Part shown: positions 35,985 through 44,719 of the stretch, in pieces
How the letters are laid out: each line of letters starts with the position of its first letter
How positions within the stretch are numbered: position 1 is the first letter of the stretch
Source of the DNA: Paractinoplanes maris
GTDB taxonomy: Bacteria; Actinomycetota; Actinomycetes; Mycobacteriales; Micromonosporaceae
Reading direction: 5' to 3'
DNA: 64,000 nt
NCBI RefSeq assembly: GCF_023544465.1
Contig: NZ_JALPVL010000001.1
Coordinates: 310,001-374,000, forward strand
Notes under the pieces: model-generated
Told to the model about the DNA's origin: nothing
Database searches by the model: none
Seen by the model: the letters and a program-made list of their open reading frames with translations, nothing else
Made by a program: the position numbers and the translations under genes

Positions 35985-37667
35985 CTAGAACCGGGCGGGC
36001 TCGCGATAGATCCCCCACTCGGCCTTGAGCGCGTCGCAGATCTCCCCCAGCGTCGCCTCGGCGCGGGCGGCGTCGAGCATGGCGGGAATCATGTTCCCGC
36101 CGGAGCGGGCGACCTCGATCATGCGGTCGAGACAGGCCTTCACGCGTACGGGATCACGCCCGCTGCGCCGTGAGCCGAGCACCCGGTTCTGCTCGATCTC
36201 GACCTCGTGCGACACCCGCATGATCTCGAGTTCCTTGGCCACCGTGCCGGTGTGGGCGTTGACCCCGACGGTGCGTTTCTCGCCCTTCTCGACCGCCTGC
36301 TGATAGACGAAGGCCGCCTCGGCGATGTGGGCCGTGAACCACCCGTCCTCGATGCCGCGCAGGATGCCCGCGGTGATGCTGCCGTCCTCGCCGAGCTCCC
36401 GGATGCGGGCGAAGATCTCCTCCGCCTCGGCCTCGATGCGGTCGGTCAGCTCCTCGAGATACCACGAGCCGCCGAGCGGGTCGGCCACGTTGACCACGCC
36501 GGTCTCCTCCATCAGCACCTGCTGGGTACGCAGGGCGATCTCGGCCGACTCGTCGGTGGGCAGCGCCAGCGTCTCGTCGAGGGCGTTGGTGTGCAGCGAG
36601 TTGGTACCGCCGAGCACCGCGGCGAGTGCCTCGACAGCCGTCCGGACGACGTTGTTGACCGGCTGCTGGGCGGTGAGCGAGACGCCGGCGGTCTGGGTGT
36701 GGAATTTCAGCCACAACGCCTTCTCACTGGTCGCGCCGTAGTCGTCGCGCAGGTGCCGGGCCCAGATGCGGCGGGCCGCGCGGAACTTGGCGATCTCTTC
36801 GAAGAAGTCGATGTGGGCGTCGAAGAAGAAGCTCAGCCCGGGCGCGAACTCGTTGACGTCGAGCCCCCGGGACAGGCCGAGCTCGACGTAGCCGAACCCG
36901 TCGGCCAGCGTGTAGGCCAGCTCCTGAGCGGCGGTCGAGCCGGCCTCGCGGATGTGGTAGCCGCTGACCGACAACGGCTTGTAGCGCGGGATCTCGCGCG
37001 CGCAGTACTCCATCAGGTCGCCGATCAGGCGCAGGTGCGGCTCGGGCCGGAAGAGCCACTCCTTCTGCGCGATGTACTCCTTGAAGATGTCGGTCTGCAG
37101 CGTGCCGTCAAGCTTGTGCAGGTCGGCGCCCTGCCGCTCGGCGGCCACGAGATACATGCAGAAGACCGGCACGGCCGGGCCCGAGATGGTCATGCTGGTC
37201 GTGGTCTGCTCGAGGTCGATGCCGTCGAAGAGCACGTCCATGTCGGCCGCCGAGTCGATCGCGACCCCGCAGTGGCCGACCTCGCCGATCGACTGCGGGT
37301 CGTCGGAGTCGCGGCCCATCAGCGTCGGCATGTCGAACGCGACGCTCAGCCCGCCCCCGCCGGCGGCCAGGATCATCTTGTAGCGCTCGTTGGTCTGCCG
37401 CGCGTTGCCGAATCCGGCGAACTGCCGGATGGTCCAGGTCCGGCCGCGATAGCCGGTGGGATAGAGACCTCTGGTGTACGGGAACTCGCCGGGCCAGCCG
37501 ATGCGGTCGAACCCGGGATAGCCGGCCCCGTCGGGTGGCCCATACACGGGCTCGACCGTCGCACCGGAGAGAGTCGTGAAGTCGGCGTCCCGCTTGCGCG
37601 CGGCGTCGTAGCGCCGCTGCCAGCGCTCCCGCCCGGCCGCGATGTCGGCTGCGTCCATGCCCGACAT
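35985..37667 (-). CDS. icmA: coenzyme B12 acyl-CoA mutase large subunit, isobutyryl-CoA mutase type
   Basis: A 560-residue mutase large subunit without the B12-binding DxHxxG domain, so it needs a separate small subunit, not present here. It carries TWTIRQFAGFGNARQTNERY and GGLSVAFDMPTLMGRDSDDP. The substrate-selecting residues are Phe83 and Gln201, the isobutyryl-CoA mutase pair, not the Tyr/Arg of methylmalonyl-CoA mutase. It would interconvert isobutyryl- and n-butyryl-CoA in valine and butyrate metabolism. ATG at 37667 or, with better ribosome spacing, three codons later. meaB lies 2.5 kb to the right on the same strand. Confidence 0.85.
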   Translation of the reverse strand: MSGMDAADIAAGRERWQRRYDAARKRDADFTTLSGATVEPVYGPPDGAGYPGFDRIGWPGEFPYTRGLYPTGYRGRTWTIRQFAGFGNARQTNERYKMILAAGGGGLSVAFDMPTLMGRDSDDPQSIGEVGHCGVAIDSAADMDVLFDGIDLEQTTTSMTISGPAVPVFCMYLVAAERQGADLHKLDGTLQTDIFKEYIAQKEWLFRPEPHLRLIGDLMEYCAREIPRYKPLSVSGYHIREAGSTAAQELAYTLADGFGYVELGLSRGLDVNEFAPGLSFFFDAHIDFFEEIAKFRAARRIWARHLRDDYGATSEKALWLKFHTQTAGVSLTAQQPVNNVVRTAVEALAAVLGGTNSLHTNALDETLALPTDESAEIALRTQQVLMEETGVVNVADPLGGSWYLEELTDRIEAEAEEIFARIRELGEDGSITAGILRGIEDGWFTAHIAEAAFVYQQAVEKGEKRTVGVNAHTGTVAKELEIMRVSHEVEIEQNRVLGSRRSGRDPVRVKACLDRMIEVARSGGNMIPAMLDAARAEATLGEICDALKAEWGIYREPARF

Positions 37668-37698
37668 CCTAGAGGCATTCCCTGAACGATCGCTAAGG

Positions 37699-38310
37699 TC
37701 AATCCCGCTGGATCTGACCGAACTCCTCGAGCGTGTCCTGAACCAGCCGGAGGTCCCAGGTCAGCGTGCCCGAGTCCAGATCGGCGACCACCCCGCGCAA
37801 CCAGGCGATCTCCGCCGTGAGCACGGCCGTGCGGTATTCGTCCTCGATCAGGAACAGCCTCGGCAGGCCCGGCGGCGCCGTCGCCCGGATGGCCGCGACC
37901 TTTTCGGTGAGCGCCGCGGCCCGGCGGTCGAGCAGGTCGCGGACCTCACCGGGGGCCAGCACGGCGAGGAAGGCCAGCGCGGCCGGGAACTCGGGGAACT
38001 CGCGGGCCGGCGTGGGCAGGGCGCTCGCCAGCCAGCTCTTCATGACCGCCGCGCCCTCGTCAGTGATCTCGTAGACCGTCCGCTCCGGGCGACCGGCCTC
38101 CCGGACGGTGCTCGCCCGGCGGGCCAGCCCGTCCCGCTCCAGGCGGTCCAGCGCCTGATAGACGCTGTTGCGCTGAGCCACGTTGACCAGCTCGTCCTGA
38201 CCTCTTTCCTTGATCATCTGCTGCATCCGGTAGGGGTGCATGGGCGCCTCGATGAGCAGCGCCAGCAGCAGCATGCCCAGCGTCGAGCGCCGAGGTTCGG
38301 AGGAGGCCAC
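37699..38310 (-). CDS. PadR-family transcriptional regulator
   Basis: A 203-residue protein with the PadR winged helix at residues 8-95 (TLGMLLLALLIEAPMHPYRM, RNSVYQALDRLERDGLARRA, ERTVYEITDEG) and a C-terminal dimerisation helix domain (about 110-200). It is divergent from an FAD monooxygenase gene 53 bp away, the standard layout for a PadR repressor and its target. TAGTCATG repeats lie in the shared promoter. The start is GTG 38310. Confidence 0.9.
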   Translation of the reverse strand: MASSEPRRSTLGMLLLALLIEAPMHPYRMQQMIKERGQDELVNVAQRNSVYQALDRLERDGLARRASTVREAGRPERTVYEITDEGAAVMKSWLASALPTPAREFPEFPAALAFLAVLAPGEVRDLLDRRAAALTEKVAAIRATAPPGLPRLFLIEDEYRTAVLTAEIAWLRGVVADLDSGTLTWDLRLVQDTLEEFGQIQRD

Positions 38311-38327
38311 CGAGCCAGCCTAAGGGG

Positions 38328-38370
38328 TTGACGGGCCATAGTCATGAGATGGATAGTCATGTCATGACTA
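38328..38370 (+). promoter_or_regulatory. promoter and PadR-type operator of the FAD monooxygenase
   Basis: A perfect dyad TAGTCATG-T-CATGACTA (38354-38370) overlaps the ATG start of the monooxygenase. A further TAGTCATG half-site lies 15 bp upstream (38339-38346). -35 TTGACG (38328-38333) and -10 GATAGT (38352-38357) have an 18-bp spacer. Transcription would begin at or next to the ATG, giving a leaderless mRNA. Confidence 0.65.
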
Positions 38371-39548
38371 AGCCCATCGCACTCATCGCCGGCGGCGGCA
38401 TCGCCGGTACCGTCGCCGCCCTGGCTCTGCATCGAGCCGGCTGGGCGCCCCGCGTCTTCGAGGCCCGCGCCCCCGGCGCCGAGGAGCAGGGCGCCTGGCT
38501 CACCGTGGCCGTCAACGGCCTGGCCGCCCTGCGTGCTCTCGACCTCGACCCGGCCGCCGTCACCGCGGCCGGATTCCCGACCCCCCGGCTGACGATGGTC
38601 AACGGCGCCGGGCGCGAGCTGGCCGTGCTGCCGCTGGGCGGCCCGGCGGCGGACGGCACGACGACCACCACGATCAAGCGGTCCGATCTCTTCGCGGCCC
38701 TGCGCGCGGCGGCCGTCGAGCGCGGCATCCCGATCGAGTACGGCAAGCCGCTGAGCGACTTCACCGAGCAGCCCGGCGCGGTGGCGGTCACCTTCGCCGA
38801 CGGGTCCACCGCCGAGGGTGAGCTCCTGGTCGGGGCGGACGGGATCCGATCGCGTACGCGGGAACGGCTGGACCCCGACGGCCCGGCGCCGAAATATCTG
38901 GGCCTGCTCAACGCGGGCGGCTTCACCGACGGACCCGTCGCGGCGGCCGCGGGCCAGGCGCCCGGCATGGTCCACATGGCGTTCGGCCGGCGGGCGTTCT
39001 TCGGCTGGACCACGGCACCGGACGGCTCGGTGTGGTGGTTCGCCAACCCGCCCCGCAAACAGCCGGTGCGGCCGGGCGAGTTCACCGCAGAGTCCTGGCG
39101 GGCCCATCTCGTCGAGCTCTTCGCCGGCGACGCCACTCCGGCCGCGGCCATCATCCGGGCCACCCCCGAGGTGCTCGGCCCGTGGAACACCGACGATCTG
39201 CGACGGGTGCCGGTCTGGCGGACCCGGCGGGCCGTGCTGATCGGCGACGCGGCGCACGCGGTCGCTCCGTCGTCGGGTCAGGGCGCCTCGATGGCGTTCG
39301 AGGACGCGGTCACCCTCGGCCGGTGCCTCGATCCCGGCGCCGATCCGGCCGACGGGCTGGCCCGGTACGAGCAGCGGCGCCGCCGCCGGGTCGAGCGCAT
39401 CGTCGCGGCCGGCCGGCGCAACGGCAGCGGCAAGACGGCCGGGCCGGTCGGGGCGGCGATCCGCGACGCGATGTTCCCGCTGGTCATGAAGCTGGCCTAC
39501 CGCAAGGGCGACCCGCAGGCCTGGATCCTCGAGCATCGGATCTCTTGA
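38364..39548 (+). CDS. FAD-dependent monooxygenase (PHBH/aromatic hydroxylase fold)
   Basis: A 394-residue flavoprotein with GGGIAGTVAALALHRAG (dinucleotide fold), LVGADGIRSRTRERL (DG motif) and VLIGDAAHAVAPSSGQGASM (flavin-ribityl GD motif). This family uses NAD(P)H and O2 to hydroxylate small molecules, and includes tetracycline-degrading and antibiotic-tailoring enzymes; the substrate here is unknown. ATG 38364 is used because the longer frame begins within the likely -35 element. Expression is probably controlled by the divergent PadR regulator, and the transcript appears leaderless. Confidence 0.88.
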   Translation: MTKPIALIAGGGIAGTVAALALHRAGWAPRVFEARAPGAEEQGAWLTVAVNGLAALRALDLDPAAVTAAGFPTPRLTMVNGAGRELAVLPLGGPAADGTTTTTIKRSDLFAALRAAAVERGIPIEYGKPLSDFTEQPGAVAVTFADGSTAEGELLVGADGIRSRTRERLDPDGPAPKYLGLLNAGGFTDGPVAAAAGQAPGMVHMAFGRRAFFGWTTAPDGSVWWFANPPRKQPVRPGEFTAESWRAHLVELFAGDATPAAAIIRATPEVLGPWNTDDLRRVPVWRTRRAVLIGDAAHAVAPSSGQGASMAFEDAVTLGRCLDPGADPADGLARYEQRRRRRVERIVAAGRRNGSGKTAGPVGAAIRDAMFPLVMKLAYRKGDPQAWILEHRIS

Positions 39549-39685
39549 GACTTTTTCGGTCACTCTTGGTGAGATTTCGACCGACGGCCGTTCCGGTGGC
39601 CCGGAGACCCCCGTTCACCCGGTCGGCAACCGCCCGGCAACGCCCTAAGCTGGGAACACGTCATCAGCACGAGAGGAGGGGCAAC

Positions 39686-40159
39686 ATGGTCAACCCCATC
39701 ACGTTCCCCCGGGCGACCGGCACTACGGCCACCTATCTTCACCCTCTGTTGCAGTCGACGGTGCTGCAATCGACGGCACTCGCGGCCGCGGTGAAGCCGT
39801 CCGAGGCCGCGCCGAGCGTGGCGCAGACGCAGCCGCCCGCGGTGCCGGCGGTGGCCGCGGTGCAACCGACCGCGGCGTACGCCGAAAGCCTCGCGCGGGA
39901 CGCGGCGACCGCGGTCCGCACGGCGACGATGACCGTCAAGACCACGCGCCGCAGCGAGCAGCCGGCCGAGGCCGACCCGTTCGCCGACCTGGCCCGCCAG
40001 GCCGTGCTCGACCGCACCTCGTCCCAGGTCGGCATGCTGCTGACCCGGGCCGCGGCCGAGCGCCGGGTCGCGGTGACCTCGGGCCTGCCGGCGGCCCGCC
40101 TGGCGCAGATCGACACGACCACGTCGCGCCTCTACCACGCCCTGGACGTCCTGGTCTGA
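39686..40159 (+). CDS. hypothetical Ala/Thr-rich protein
   Basis: A 157-residue protein with a strong ribosome site (GAGGAGGGG, 6 nt before ATG). Residues 1-75 are low complexity (Ala/Pro/Val/Gln/Thr). The C-terminal half looks folded and helical (ADLARQAVLDRTSSQVGMLL, AQIDTTTSRLYHALDVLV). There is no signal peptide, membrane helix or Cys. I recognise no family. It stands alone between the monooxygenase (same strand, 137 bp away) and the convergent meaB. TAAGCT at 39646 could be a -10 element. Confidence 0.65.
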   Translation: MVNPITFPRATGTTATYLHPLLQSTVLQSTALAAAVKPSEAAPSVAQTQPPAVPAVAAVQPTAAYAESLARDAATAVRTATMTVKTTRRSEQPAEADPFADLARQAVLDRTSSQVGMLLTRAAAERRVAVTSGLPAARLAQIDTTTSRLYHALDVLV

Positions 40160-40166
40160 GGCGGCG

Positions 40167-41177
40167 TCAGAGTCCCTTGACCAGCTCGTCGGCCGCCGCG
40201 TAAGGGTCGAGCTCACCGGTCGCGACGGCGGCCGCGAGCGTGGTCAGGGCGGAACCTTGGCGCAGGTCGCCGATGCGGGCGCGCAAGGTGCCGAGGGCGA
40301 TCGCCTCGACCTCGACGGCGGCCCGCCGCTCGCGCCGGGTGGCCAGGCGCCCCGACGACTCGAGCCACTCGCGGTGCTTGCCGATCGCGGCCACCACGTC
40401 GTCGATGCCCTCGCCCTGGACCGCCGTGGCCCGCACGACCTGGGGCCGCCAGTCGCCCGGGGCGCGCTCGCCGAGGCCGAGCATGCCCTGGATGTCGCGG
40501 TAGGTGGCGTCGGCGCCGGGCCGGTCGGCCTTGTTGATCACGAATACGTCGGCCACCTCGAGCACGCCGGCCTTGACCGCCTGGATGGCGTCGCCCATGC
40601 CCGGCGCGAGCAGCACCAGGGTGGTGTCGGCCAAGGACGCGATCTCGACCTCGGCCTGACCCACGCCGACCGTCTCGACCAGGATCACCTCGCAGCCGGC
40701 GCCCTCCAGAACCCGGACGGCCTGGGGGGTCGCGGCCGCGAGACCGCCCAGTTGACCGCGGCTGGACATCGAGCGGATGTAGACGCCGGGATCGGTGGTG
40801 TGATCCTGCATCCGGATGCGGTCGCCGAGGATGGCGCCGCCGGTGAACGGGCTGGACGGGTCGACCGCGAGCACCCCGACCCGCCGGCCGGCCGCCCGCA
40901 GCGTGCGCACGAGCTCGTTGGTGGTGGTCGACTTGCCCACGCCGGGCGAGCCGGTCAGACCGACGACCTGCGCGTGACCGGCGTACGGGGCGAGCGCCGC
41001 GGCCACCTCGGGCAGCGCCGGGTCGCCGTTCTCGACCAGGCTGATCAGCCGGGCCACCGACCGGGCGTCCCCGCCCCGCGCCTTGGTCACCAGCGTGGCG
41101 ACATCGGGCCGCCGGCGTGCTCGCGGCGCCCCGGGCCGGGAGTCGCCGCCGGCCGCGACCGGAGAACTCCCGGTCAC
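40167..41177 (-). CDS. meaB: B12-mutase chaperone GTPase MeaB
   Basis: A G3E-type GTPase of 336 residues that loads, protects and reactivates adenosylcobalamin mutases. Seen are the P-loop [17 protein letters not shown], the base-II Asp region [30 protein letters not shown] (switch II) and NKAD for guanine. Its GTG start overlaps the thiolase stop by 4 nt (GTGA), so translation is coupled. The only mutase in the window is the IcmA-type gene 2.5 kb away, a likely client along with a methylmalonyl-CoA mutase elsewhere. Confidence 0.95.
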   Translation of the reverse strand: MTGSSPVAAGGDSRPGAPRARRRPDVATLVTKARGGDARSVARLISLVENGDPALPEVAAALAPYAGHAQVVGLTGSPGVGKSTTTNELVRTLRAAGRRVGVLAVDPSSPFTGGAILGDRIRMQDHTTDPGVYIRSMSSRGQLGGLAAATPQAVRVLEGAGCEVILVETVGVGQAEVEIASLADTTLVLLAPGMGDAIQAVKAGVLEVADVFVINKADRPGADATYRDIQGMLGLGERAPGDWRPQVVRATAVQGEGIDDVVAAIGKHREWLESSGRLATRRERRAAVEVEAIALGTLRARIGDLRQGSALTTLAAAVATGELDPYAAADELVKGL

Positions 41178-42358
41178 GCCGAGGCGGCCTTGATGATCAG
41201 GGCGTCACCCTGCCCGCCGCCGCCACAGAGCCCGGCCGCGCCGTAGACGCCGCCGCGGCGCCGCAGCTCCAGGGCGAGGGTCAGCACGAGCCGGGCGCCG
41301 GACATGCCGATCGGGTGGCCCAGCGCGATCGCCCCGCCGTTGACGTTGACGATCTCCTCGTCGACCTTGAGCTCGCGCATCGACTGCAGCACGACCTGGG
41401 CGAACGCCTCGTTCATCTCGATCAGGTCGAGGTCGTCGACGGTCAGCTCGGTCTTGCCGAGCGCGTGCTTGATGGCATTGGCCGGCTGCGACTGCAGCGA
41501 GTTGTCGGGGCCGGCCACGTTGCCGTGGGCGACGATCTCGGCCAGCCAGCTCAACCCGAGCGCCTCGGCCCGCTCCTTGCTCATCACGACGACCGCGGCC
41601 GCGCCGTCCGAGATCGGCGACGAGCTGCCCGCGGTGATCGTGCCGCCGGGGGTGAACGCCGGCCGCAGCTTGGACAGCGACTCGGCCGACGCGTCGGGAC
41701 GCACCCCCTCGTCGGTGTCGACGACCGCGTCCTCCGCCCGCTGACCGGCCTTGACCGGCACGATCTCCTCGGCGAAGCGGCCCTCGCGCTGGGCGGCCGC
41801 GGCCCGCCGGTGGCTGAGCGCGGCGAACGCGTCCTGCTCGGCCCGGGTGATGCCCAGGTGGACGCCGCTGCGCTCGGTCGACTCACCCATCGAGGTGCCG
41901 TCCCACGGGTCGATCAGCCCGTCGTACGCCGTGTGGTCGCGCACCAGCACGTCGCCGAACTTGATGCCCTGCCGCTGGGTCATCAGCAGGTGGGGAGCGT
42001 TGGTCATCGACTCCATGCCGCCGGCCACGATCACGTCGAACTCGCCGGCCCGGATCAGCTGGTCGGCCAGCGCGATCGCGTCGAGGCCGGACAGGCACAC
42101 CTTGTTGACCGTGAGCGCCGGGGTGGTCATCGGGATGCCGGCCGCGACCGCCGCCTGGCGCGCCGTGATCTGCCCGCCACCGGCCTGCAGCACCTGGCCC
42201 ATGATGACGTATTGCACCTGGTCGGGGCGGATGCCGCCGCGCTCGAGGGCGGCCTCGATGGCGTAGCCGCCGAGAGCGGTGGCCGGCAGGTTCTTGAGGT
42301 TGCCGAGCAAGCGGCCCATGGGGGTGCGGGCGCCGCTCACGATCACCGAGCTGACCAC
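41174..42358 (-). CDS. acetyl-CoA C-acetyltransferase (biosynthetic-type thiolase)
   Basis: A 394-residue thiolase. Nucleophile Cys is in [14 protein letters not shown], the His in [17 protein letters not shown] and the second Cys in the C-terminal [11 protein letters not shown]. All three active-site elements are intact and the length is that of AtoB/PhaA enzymes. It condenses two acetyl-CoA or cleaves acetoacetyl-CoA. The gene is coupled to meaB downstream and divergent from mce, a conserved actinobacterial acyl-CoA cluster. Confidence 0.95.
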   Translation of the reverse strand: MVSSVIVSGARTPMGRLLGNLKNLPATALGGYAIEAALERGGIRPDQVQYVIMGQVLQAGGGQITARQAAVAAGIPMTTPALTVNKVCLSGLDAIALADQLIRAGEFDVIVAGGMESMTNAPHLLMTQRQGIKFGDVLVRDHTAYDGLIDPWDGTSMGESTERSGVHLGITRAEQDAFAALSHRRAAAAQREGRFAEEIVPVKAGQRAEDAVVDTDEGVRPDASAESLSKLRPAFTPGGTITAGSSSPISDGAAAVVVMSKERAEALGLSWLAEIVAHGNVAGPDNSLQSQPANAIKHALGKTELTVDDLDLIEMNEAFAQVVLQSMRELKVDEEIVNVNGGAIALGHPIGMSGARLVLTLALELRRRGGVYGAAGLCGGGGQGDALIIKAASA

Positions 42359-42418
42359 GGTCTTCGCTTCCGATCTGCCGGGGCGGGCGAGGGACGTCGG
42401 GGGGACCCCTCGATGGCC

Positions 42419-42432
42419 TTAACGGCCGTTTA
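42419..42432. promoter_or_regulatory. dyad in the thiolase-mce divergent promoter
   Basis: TTAACGGCCGTTTA has a perfect 10-bp palindromic core (AACGGCCGTT). It lies 61 bp from the thiolase start and 16 bp from the mce start. It could bind a regulator of both units; no regulator gene is adjacent. Confidence 0.45.
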
Positions 42433-42447
42433 GGCAAGACTAATAGG

Positions 42448-42936
42448 ATGAGCGAGCTTCCACCTAGTGCCCGTACCCCCGAGAATCTCACATCCGGCGA
42501 GGTAGGGCTGCTGCGCGTTGATCACGTCGGCGTCGCCGTGCCCGATCTGGACGAGGCGATCCGGTTCTACGCCGACACGTTCGGCCTGCGGGTCGTGCAC
42601 GAGGAGACCAACGAGGAGCAAGGCGTACGGGAGGCCATGCTCGCGGTCGGCGACGGCGACGGTCCCCGCATCCAGCTGCTGGCGCCGGCCCGGCCGGACT
42701 CGGCGATCGCCAAGTTCCTCGACCGCGCCGGCCCCGGTCTGCAACAGCTGGCCTACACAGTGGCCGACATCGAGGCGACCTCGGCTGCCCTGCGCGCCCG
42801 CGGCCTGCGGCTGCTCTACGACACCCCGCGCCGGGGCACGGCCGGCTCCCGGATCAACTTCGTCCACCCCAAGGACGCCGGTGGCGTTCTGGTGGAATTG
42901 GTGGAGTTGGCCGGTTTTCATGCCCCTAAAGGATGA
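42448..42936 (+). CDS. mce: methylmalonyl-CoA epimerase
   Basis: A VOC-fold enzyme of 162 residues that interconverts (S)- and (R)-methylmalonyl-CoA for the B12 mutase. Metal ligands visible are His26 (VDHVGVAVPD), Gln76 (RIQLLAP) and Glu150 (VLVELVELAGF). The usual GPGLHH segment reads GPGLQQ, so one expected His ligand is Gln. A non-conserved N-terminal stretch of about 20 residues precedes the fold. It is divergent from the thiolase-meaB operon. Confidence 0.9.
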   Translation: MSELPPSARTPENLTSGEVGLLRVDHVGVAVPDLDEAIRFYADTFGLRVVHEETNEEQGVREAMLAVGDGDGPRIQLLAPARPDSAIAKFLDRAGPGLQQLAYTVADIEATSAALRARGLRLLYDTPRRGTAGSRINFVHPKDAGGVLVELVELAGFHAPKG

Positions 42937-43196
42937 ATCATCCTGACGCGGCGGCGGCAGGCTGGCAGGATCGCGGAGCAGAGCGGGCCGCGCCGGCGGT
43001 CCTCGTGCGACGATCATCTGCCGGACCCCGGATACAGCAGGTGACGACGGGCCGAACCCGGGCCGCCGCCCGGGTGGCGTGCTCCGGCCGAACGGGGGAC
43101 CCGCACCGTCGCGGGCCTGCTCAAAGCTGATCTACGTGTCTTTTCCGATGCACGCCCGGTCTTGCGTGGCTCGGGCGTCTTCGCCAGGATGGCCCA

Positions 43197-44492
43197 ATGC
43201 CCCAGCAGCAGGATCAGAATCTGGCGTTCTTCGACACCGCGAACTCCCAGCACGACTTCACCGTTGTGCTCCGCGGGTACGACCGCGGGCAGGTGGACGC
43301 CCACCTCGGCCGCCTGGTCGCCGCGCTCAACCAGTCCGAGCAGGCTCGTGGCGAGGCCGAGCAGCGGATGAACGACGCACAACGCCGGCTGCGCCAGGCC
43401 GAGCAGCGGCTCAACGCGGTGGAGCAGAAGCTCGCCGACAGCAACAAGCTGCTCGAGGAGAACAATCGGCCGACGCTCTCCGGGCTGGGCACCCGGGTCG
43501 AGCAGATCCTGCGGCTGGCTGAGGAACAGGCGAACGATCACCGGAGCGAGGCGAAGCGAGAGTCCGAGGGCATCCTCTCCGCCGCCCGCCTGGAGGCTCG
43601 CGAGATCACCGACAAGGCGCGCGCCGAGGCCGCCGCGATGAAGGCCACCGCCGAGCGCGAGGCCGGCCAGGTGCGCACCCACGCCGAGCGGGAGGCGGCC
43701 GAGGCCCGGGTGCAGGCCCGCCGCGAGGCCGACACGCTGCGCTCCGACGCCGACCGGGAGACCAAGCAGTTGCGCACGGTCACCGCGCACGAGGTGGCGG
43801 AGCTCAAGTCGACTGTCGAGCGCGAGGTGGCGTCGCTGCGCAACACGGCCGAGCGCGAGATCACCCAGCAGCGGGCCAAGGCCTCCCGCGAGGCCGAGGA
43901 GAAGCGGGCCGAGGCGACCAAGCTGCTGACCGACGCCCGCGACAAGCGCGAGAAGGATCTGCAGGCCCTCGCGCTCGAGATCGCCGAGCGCCGCGAGAAG
44001 GCCGAGCGCGAGGAATCCCAGCGCCACGCCGCCCAGGTCAACGCCACGCAGAAGATGGTGGCCGAGGCCGAGGAGCGCGCCCGCGCCGCCGAGGACCGGT
44101 CCAAGGAGATCTCGCAGCGCGCCGAGCAGCGTCGCGTCGAGTCCGAGCGCAGTGCGGCCGAGACGACCGACAAGGCCCGCGCCCTGTCGGAGAAGACGAT
44201 CGGTGAGGCCCGCGCCGAGGCGCAGCGCCTGCTCACCGAGGCCCGCTCCGAGGCCGAGCACGCCACCCAGACCGCCCGCCGCGAGGTCGAGGACCTGACC
44301 CGGCAGAAGGACGCGGTCACCAACCAGCTCGGCCAGATGCTCTCCGGCCTCTCCGGTCTGGTCCCCGGCGTCGGCCCGGCCAAGGCGGCCGAGGCTGTGG
44401 CGAAGGCGACTGAGGCTCCCGCCCCGCGGGCCGCCGAGCAGCCGAAGCCCGAGGCAGACGGCAAGCCGGTGCCGGCGAAGACGAATTCCTGA
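43197..44492 (+). CDS. DivIVA-like long coiled-coil protein (Scy-like candidate)
   Basis: A 431-residue protein. Residues 15-45 form a DivIVA-type N-terminal motif (HDFTVVLRGYDRGQVDAHLG). Almost all the rest to about residue 370 is heptad-rich Glu/Ala/Arg coiled coil. A Pro/Lys tail of about 50 residues ends the protein. In Streptomyces, Scy and FilP are adjacent coiled-coil proteins beside mce that organise the hyphal tip with DivIVA. Position and form agree with Scy, although this protein is about a third of the Streptomyces length. The Scy link is inference from position and motif. A gap of 260 bp without a gene precedes it. Confidence 0.8.
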   Translation: MPQQQDQNLAFFDTANSQHDFTVVLRGYDRGQVDAHLGRLVAALNQSEQARGEAEQRMNDAQRRLRQAEQRLNAVEQKLADSNKLLEENNRPTLSGLGTRVEQILRLAEEQANDHRSEAKRESEGILSAARLEAREITDKARAEAAAMKATAEREAGQVRTHAEREAAEARVQARREADTLRSDADRETKQLRTVTAHEVAELKSTVEREVASLRNTAEREITQQRAKASREAEEKRAEATKLLTDARDKREKDLQALALEIAERREKAEREESQRHAAQVNATQKMVAEAEERARAAEDRSKEISQRAEQRRVESERSAAETTDKARALSEKTIGEARAEAQRLLTEARSEAEHATQTARREVEDLTRQKDAVTNQLGQMLSGLSGLVPGVGPAKAAEAVAKATEAPAPRAAEQPKPEADGKPVPAKTNS

Positions 44493-44576
44493 CCTTCCGG
44501 CCGCGACGTCTGCGGTTGCGACCTTCTGCCGGGTGCGCGACCGTAGTTGTCGGCCGGCAGTCTGACTATCGATGCG

Positions 44577-44605
44577 GGCCGTATCGGAGTTTCTCCGGTG
44601 CGGCC
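44577..44605. terminator. hairpin between the two coiled-coil genes
   Basis: GGCCG-TAT-CGGAG-TTT-CTCCG-GTG-CGGCC is a symmetric stem with an internal loop. It lies 85 bp after the first stop and about 115 bp before the next start. It lacks a T-tract and may limit read-through or mark the promoter of the second gene. Confidence 0.5.
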
Positions 44606-44719
44606 TGACTCGTTCACGCTTCGCAACCCGGGTCAGACAAATCACAACTAGCCGCATACTCCGCTCGGAGGGTGTGTATCCCCCCGAGGCCGGACACTGC
44701 GTATGTGAGGATGGACAGC

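Noticed and set aside
42933..43130. 65-codon frame starting in the mce stop codon (ATGA)
   Set aside because: Composition looks non-coding, and the start lies within a dyad (AGGATGA-A-TCATCCT, 42930-42944) that explains the ATG by itself.
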